From contig DASTMO010000017.1 of NCBI GenBank assembly GCA_035714115.1, forward strand, positions 1 to 53,507: a DNA stretch of 53,507 nt. Reading direction: 5' to 3'. Source of the DNA: CAMAVH01 sp035714115. Its GTDB lineage: Bacteria; Pseudomonadota; Alphaproteobacteria; SMXQ01. A model generated the notes under the pieces. The model saw only the letters and a program-made list of their open reading frames with translations, did no database searches and had not been told where the DNA came from. Position 1 is the stretch's first letter. Each line of letters opens with the position of its first letter. Shown piece by piece: positions 49,617-53,507 of this stretch. A program made the position numbers and the translations under genes.

Positions 49617-49731
49617 GATATTCCGGCGGGCGCGTTCTGCGTCCGCCGTTTTCCCCGCCTTCGTCTCGTGATGCGTTGCCAAGCGGATGTCCGCATGGCA
49701 GCGTAAGGCCGCGTCTTGTTCGCGGTTCAGT

Positions 49732-49808
49732 GGGCCTGTAGCTCAATTGGTTAGAGCCGACCGCTCATAACGGTCTGGTTGCAGGTTCAAGTCCTGCCGG
49801 GCCCACCA
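49732..49808 (+). tRNA. tRNA-Ile2 (anticodon CAU)
   Basis: 77 bases with a genomic CCA. Acceptor stem GGGCCTG / CGGGCCC (one U-G pair), D arm GCTC...GAGC, anticodon stem GACCG / CGGTC with loop CTCATAA (anticodon CAT) and a T arm GCAGG-TTCAAGT-CCTGC. The GGGCC acceptor and this loop fit the lysidine-modified isoleucine tRNA of alphaproteobacteria rather than the elongator or initiator Met tRNA; elongator Met is the alternative. The tilS gene is not in the window. Confidence 0.85.
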
Positions 49809-49903
49809 CTCTCCCTCATTTCATTTTCGTTGCGATAGAACAGGGTGCGCTTCGGCGCGCAATGTGCAGAATCGCGCCCAGCAACGAACATGGGAGACGA
49901 CAG

Positions 49904-50791
49904 ATGAAAACCCTCGGCTTCATCGGCACCGGCGGCATGGGCAGCGGCATGGCCGCCAATCTGATCAAGGCCGGCTACAAGCTGGTCGTGACCGATCTCA
50001 ATCGCGCGCAGGCCAAGAAGCTGGAAGACGCCGGTGCGACCTTCGTGGATTCGCCGAAAGCCGTCGCGGAATCCTGCGATCTGGTGCTCTCCATGCTGCC
50101 GCACAACGGCGCGGTCACCGCGGTCGGCACCGGCAAGGGCGGCCTGATCGAAGCGACCAAGGGCGCCAAAGTCTGGATCGATTTCTCCAGCATCGACAAG
50201 GCGACCATCGTCGCGGCCGCGGGCGAATTGGCGGCGAAAGGCTGGACCGTGGTCGACGCGTCGGCCGGCGGCGTCGAGGAAGTGGCGGCGGCCGGCGAGC
50301 TGGCGCTCTGGGTCTCGGGTGACAAGAAACTGTTCGACGAATATCAGCCGATCTTTCAGGCGATGGGCAAATCCATCCTGCAGGTCGGCGAGCTCGGCAA
50401 CGCCAAAATGGTCAAGAACGCCATGGCGATGATCGCCGCCGTGCAGCATATGAGCTATGTCGAGGTCACGCGCTGGCTCGAGAAGGGCGGTCTCGATGCC
50501 GCCACTTTCCAGACCGTGGTGAAGAACTCGCAGCAGGATTGCGTCGGCACCCGCCGCATCATGGAGACGGTGGCGAGCCGCAAATACAAGCCGCGCAAAT
50601 CCTGGATGCCGAAGGACGTCAACTTCGGCCTCGATATGGCGCGCGAGATGGAAGTGCCGATGCCCTTCGTCAATCTCGCCTCGCAGATGTTCGCCGTCGC
50701 CCAGGCGACCGGCCTCGATGGCTATGAGGCGACCGGCATCGCCTGCAACGTCTATGACGTGCTGAACGGCAAGCCGCCGCAAAAAGCCTGA
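49904..50791 (+). CDS. 3-hydroxyisobutyrate-dehydrogenase-like NAD(P) oxidoreductase
   Basis: 295 residues. The family signature LGFIGTGGMGSGMAANL is at 4-20, with SAGGVEEVAAAGELALWVSG near 125 and the catalytic Lys in GNAKMVKNAM near 168. Members oxidise beta-hydroxyacids such as 3-hydroxyisobutyrate or tartronate semialdehyde. Exact substrate unknown. ATG 49904 has GGGAGACG before it. Placed between the tRNA and a 2-oxoglutarate oxygenase gene on the same strand (139-base gap). Confidence 0.9.
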   Translation: MKTLGFIGTGGMGSGMAANLIKAGYKLVVTDLNRAQAKKLEDAGATFVDSPKAVAESCDLVLSMLPHNGAVTAVGTGKGGLIEATKGAKVWIDFSSIDKATIVAAAGELAAKGWTVVDASAGGVEEVAAAGELALWVSGDKKLFDEYQPIFQAMGKSILQVGELGNAKMVKNAMAMIAAVQHMSYVEVTRWLEKGGLDAATFQTVVKNSQQDCVGTRRIMETVASRKYKPRKSWMPKDVNFGLDMAREMEVPMPFVNLASQMFAVAQATGLDGYEATGIACNVYDVLNGKPPQKA

Positions 50792-50930
50792 GATTCCGCC
50801 GGCTTCAACGTATCGTTCCGGCCGGCGCAATCGCTTCGCCGTCGTTGACGCCACCGTTGCTTTTCCTGCGGCTTGGCCTAGCATTTCGGGCATAAGCCGG
50901 GCCAACGCCGGCGCACCCGAGGACACGGCC

Positions 50931-52004
50931 ATGACCACCACCGCCCCCATCGCGAAAAACGCCTGGCGCGCCAGCGCGCGCGAACGCGCCAACGCCGAAA
51001 TGATGAAGCCGATCGGCGGATCGGCCGCCTGGCGCCCGGAAGATTTCGCCGGCTCCGACCATTGGATCTATCGCCTGAGCGAGGCCGAGGTCGCCGAGAT
51101 CATGGCGGCGGTGGCTCGCATCGAAGCCGCCGGGCTCGACCTGATGGCTGTCGGGCGCGAAGAGTTCGACGTGCCGAGCCTCGCGAAAGGATTGGCCGAC
51201 GTGCGCGAGGAATTGCTGCGCGGGCGCGGCTTCGCCCTGGTGCGCGGCCTGCCGGTCGCCGGCCGCTCGCGGCTCCAGACCGCCATCGCCTTCTGGGGCA
51301 TCGGCGCGCATATCGGCCGCGCGATCTCGCAGAACACCAAGGGGCAGCTGCTCGGCCATGTCACCGACATCGGCGGCGATTACAACAAGGTGCGCGGCTA
51401 CATGACCAAGGCGCAGATGAATTTCCATTGCGACCGCGCCGATTTCCTCTCGCTCTGCTGCCTGCATCCGGCCAAGACCGGCGGCGCGCACCGCATCTGC
51501 TCGTCGGTGACGCTGCATGACGAAATGCTCAAGCGCGATCCGGCGCTGGTCGAGGCGCTGACGTTCCGCTTCTATCGCGGGCGCGCCGTCGATATCGCCG
51601 AGGGCGACCTGCCCTATATCCGCCAGCCTGTGTTCAGCGTCACCGACGGCCATTTCGCCGCGCGCGGCGTCAGCGCCGCCATCCGCAAGGGCCAGCAGAT
51701 CGAGGGCGTGCCGCCGCTCACGCCCAAGCAGATCGAAGCGATGGAAGCCTACAAGGCGATCGCCGACGAGATCGCCATCGACATCGACTTCCAGCCCGGC
51801 GACATCTCCTTCGTGCAGAACCACGTGACGCTGCATTCGCGCACTGGCTTCGAGGACTGGCCGGAGCAGGAGCGCAAGCGCCACCTCTTGCGCCTGTGGC
51901 TGTCGAGCGACGGCGCCTATCCCGTGCATCCCGACATTGAGCGCGAGATCCGCGGCGTCGTTCTGCCCGACACCGTGCTGCGCGCCTCGCTCGAAGTCGC
52001 CTAG
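50931..52004 (+). CDS. TauD/TfdA-family 2-oxoglutarate dioxygenase
   Basis: 357 residues. Fe(II) site His166-x-Asp168 (FHCDRAD) and a distal His in QNHVTLHSRTGFED, with Arg in RHLLRLWLS for 2-oxoglutarate. The RGFALVRGLPV segment and SQNTKGQLLGHVTDIGGDY are typical of the TauD/CAS-like group. TauD members hydroxylate sulfonates, carnitine precursors or other small acids; the substrate cannot be told. It ends 3 bases from the convergent TauE/SafE gene; a taurine-type link is tempting but unproved. Confidence 0.88.
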   Translation: MTTTAPIAKNAWRASARERANAEMMKPIGGSAAWRPEDFAGSDHWIYRLSEAEVAEIMAAVARIEAAGLDLMAVGREEFDVPSLAKGLADVREELLRGRGFALVRGLPVAGRSRLQTAIAFWGIGAHIGRAISQNTKGQLLGHVTDIGGDYNKVRGYMTKAQMNFHCDRADFLSLCCLHPAKTGGAHRICSSVTLHDEMLKRDPALVEALTFRFYRGRAVDIAEGDLPYIRQPVFSVTDGHFAARGVSAAIRKGQQIEGVPPLTPKQIEAMEAYKAIADEIAIDIDFQPGDISFVQNHVTLHSRTGFEDWPEQERKRHLLRLWLSSDGAYPVHPDIEREIRGVVLPDTVLRASLEVA

Positions 52005-52007
52005 GCG

Positions 52008-52766
52008 TTAGACGTAAATCACGCGCAGCACGAGCATCAGCGCGGTGGCGCTGAGGATCACCAGCCCGGCGCGGCGATAGATCGCGTCGGTGGTGATCAG
52101 GAACAGCCGCCGGCCGAGCGAGGTCGAGAGCCAGACCAGCGGCAGGGCGACGAGCGCCAGCACCGCCATTTCCAGCCTGACCGCGTCGGCGATCAGCAGC
52201 GGGATCAGCGCGCAGACGCTGGTCAGCGTGAAGACCATGATCATCGAGGCGCGGGCGCGCTCCTTCGGCGTGTCGCTGGCGAGGAAGTAGGCGATGATCG
52301 ACGGGCCGGGCATGCCGCCGAGGCCGTTGGTCAGGCCCGAGAGCGCGCCATAGCAGAGGGTCACCCAGGTGCGCGGCGCGCCATTGGCGTGGCGATGCTT
52401 GCTCGCCAGCATGATCACCGTGCCGACGACGATGGCGGCGATGCAGAGGCGGGCGATGTCCTGCGGCAGGCGCGTCAGCAGCAAGAGGCCGAGCGGCGTG
52501 ACCACGGCCGCCGCCGCGACGAGGATCTTGATCGCGCGCCAATCGGCCAGGCGCACGGTTTCCTTCAGGTTGTTGTTGCCGATGAAGAGCTGCAGGATCA
52601 GCACGATCGGCACCGCGCTGGTCGGCGGCATGATCAGGCTCAGCAGCGGCACGGCGGCGATGGCGAAGCCATAGCCGGTGAAGCCGCGCAACATGCCCGA
52701 GGCGCAGAGCATCGCCAGTCCGGCCAGCATCTGCCACAGCGACAGGGACTCGAAAAAAGCGGACAT
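52008..52766 (-). CDS. TauE/SafE (TSUP) family permease
   Basis: 252 residues with about eight membrane segments; GMLRGFTGYGFAIAAVPLLSLIMPP near 23 and GALSGLTNGLGGMPGPSIIAYFLAS near 142 are the two inverted repeat motifs of the family. It is a different branch from the 20342-21133 permease (low identity by eye). Substrate unknown, likely a sulfonate or organic anion. It begins 14 bases downstream of the zinc-ribbon gene and may share its transcript with the MerR regulator. Confidence 0.9.
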   Translation of the reverse strand: MSAFFESLSLWQMLAGLAMLCASGMLRGFTGYGFAIAAVPLLSLIMPPTSAVPIVLILQLFIGNNNLKETVRLADWRAIKILVAAAAVVTPLGLLLLTRLPQDIARLCIAAIVVGTVIMLASKHRHANGAPRTWVTLCYGALSGLTNGLGGMPGPSIIAYFLASDTPKERARASMIMVFTLTSVCALIPLLIADAVRLEMAVLALVALPLVWLSTSLGRRLFLITTDAIYRRAGLVILSATALMLVLRVIYV

Positions 52767-52780
52767 TATAGAAGCATGCT

Positions 52781-53191
52781 CTACGGCGTAAGTAAAAGAC
52801 AGTCGGCGAAGCGGCGACTATGAGGGCCAGGGTCTAAATTGAGGCTGTCAGGATAACGCAGATAATAGATCGTTTCCGTGATGGAGCCGTGGATCGATCG
52901 GCTGCATTGCCCGCAACGAGCATGGTTGGCGAAACGCCAAGCGCCGCCACTTGGAGCGGGACGCAACAAATTCTCAAGGCGATTCTGCTCTTCGGCTGTT
53001 AGTGCCCAAGGATGCTTGCGCCCGATTATCTTTTCATAGTCGGGATCGAAACTGCTCCATATCAGAGTCAGATTGCCAGCATCGTTGTAGAGAAAGCCCT
53101 GATTGCCAAAGCCGGCATGGTAGGCATAGGGCTGCTCGAACGAATTTTCATATCCGCATGATGCGCATTTAATTTTGAGAGATTTAGTCAT
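52781..53191 (-). CDS. Hypothetical protein with a zinc-ribbon-like N terminus
   Basis: 136 residues from ATG 53191. CxxC pairs at Cys9/Cys12 (KCASCGYEN) and in the C-terminal half (CGQC) suggest a zinc ribbon. The middle has GFLYNDAGNLTLIWSSFDPDYEKIIG. I recognise no family. The gene is less G+C-rich than its surroundings and follows the MerR gene by 5 bases, so it is probably controlled by it. Confidence 0.65.
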   Translation of the reverse strand: MTKSLKIKCASCGYENSFEQPYAYHAGFGNQGFLYNDAGNLTLIWSSFDPDYEKIIGRKHPWALTAEEQNRLENLLRPAPSGGAWRFANHARCGQCSRSIHGSITETIYYLRYPDSLNLDPGPHSRRFADCLLLTP

Positions 53192-53196
53192 CCGGA

Positions 53197-53507
53197 TCAG
53201 GCGTGCTGGTGGTCGGCGCGGCAATGGCTGTGATCGCCGAGCGTCTCGATCACGCGGCAATCGGCAATGGTACCGTGATGGCTGTCGCAGGTCATGCGCA
53301 CCAGCTCCTTCTCGAGGCCTTTGAGCATGGCGATCTTGCGCCGCACTTCCTCGAGATGTCGGCGGGCGATGGCGTCGGCCTCGACGCAGGGCGCGTCGAG
53401 CTTGCCGCTCATGGAGAGGAACTGGCGCACGTCGTCCTGCGAGAAGCCGAGGTCGCGGGCATGGCGGATGAAGCGCAGGCGGGTGACCGTCTCGGGGGTG
53501 TAGCGGC
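53197..53507 (-). CDS. MerR-family metal/stress regulator, 5' end beyond window edge
   Basis: Seen: 103 codons including the stop, running to the window edge without a start. The visible part has the second half of the MerR DNA-binding region (RYTPETVTRLRFIRHARDLGF), the QDDVRQFLSM segment, the long dimerisation helix (about residues 40-70) and a C terminus with CDSHHGTIADC and DHSHC. The Cys/His-rich tail is like that of metal-sensing MerR proteins (ZntR/CueR/HmrR type). The metal is not known. Confidence 0.85.
   Translation of the reverse strand, partial: RYTPETVTRLRFIRHARDLGFSQDDVRQFLSMSGKLDAPCVEADAIARRHLEEVRRKIAMLKGLEKELVRMTCDSHHGTIADCRVIETLGDHSHCRADHQHA

Overview
The window is high-G+C DNA packed with short operons and fits an alphaproteobacterium, most likely Rhodospirillales-like. 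I infer this from gene orders typical of that class (lgt-midA-pgeF; uvrC-pgsA-moaD-moaE; a MarR/OmpR/histidine-kinase petP-petR type set beside ilvE; carA-carB and yqeY-dnaG-rpoD), from a dense cluster of GANTC (CcrM) sites, and from protein sequence style. No species call is possible from the sequence alone.

Layout. 1-4.1 kb (minus): envelope operon lgt-midA-pgeF, followed by a 22-codon ORF and a lipoprotein cut by the window edge, plus hldD. 4.2-7.0 kb (plus): ubiK, a GANTC-rich spacer, ybjN, proC and two membrane-anchored unknowns. 7.1-10.7 kb: two-component system with a MarR partner, divergent from ilvE. 10.8-15.1 kb (minus): an A+T-rich AbiJ-like gene placed behind moaE, then moaE, moaD, pgsA, uvrC. 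15.7-19.7 kb (minus): folB, a pteridine-reductase-like SDR, a Cys-cluster protein, uvrB. 19.9-21.9 kb (plus): MarR regulator, TauE/SafE permease and pirin, tied together by three near-identical 14-base palindromes. 22-34 kb: aspartate aminotransferase, a metallo-beta-lactamase-fold protein with an altered metal motif, a TPR/O-GlcNAc-transferase-like enzyme, a LysR regulator, rubredoxin, Dps, MsrP, a PyrK/PyrD class 1B pair behind a sigma-54-like promoter, and a TPR/2-oxoglutarate oxygenase. 34-38 kb: tripartite-tricarboxylate binding protein, a small candidate transcription unit, LysR, trxB, lrp. 39-49.6 kb: greA, carB, carA with a lysine-rich N-terminal extension, yqeY, dnaG, rpoD, then a CAU tRNA. 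49.9-53.5 kb: a hydroxyisobutyrate-dehydrogenase-like enzyme, a TauD-like oxygenase, a second TauE/SafE permease, a zinc-ribbon unknown and a partial MerR regulator.

Most of the window is housekeeping. There is no CRISPR array, IS element, prophage or rRNA. Links inside the window: Lgt modifies lipoproteins such as the one at the end of its own operon; MoaD/MoaE make molybdopterin, the cofactor of MsrP; UvrB and UvrC act in the same repair pathway; CarAB and PyrK/PyrD both serve pyrimidine synthesis; DnaG and RpoD sit in a macromolecular-synthesis-type cluster. The least explained signals are the GANTC cluster at 4500-4672, the nine XXXKK pentads on CarA, the palindrome regulon at 19.9-21.2 kb, the promoter/22-codon ORF/terminator unit at 35.5-35.7 kb and the lone AbiJ-like gene. 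I see no multi-gene system that is clearly new.
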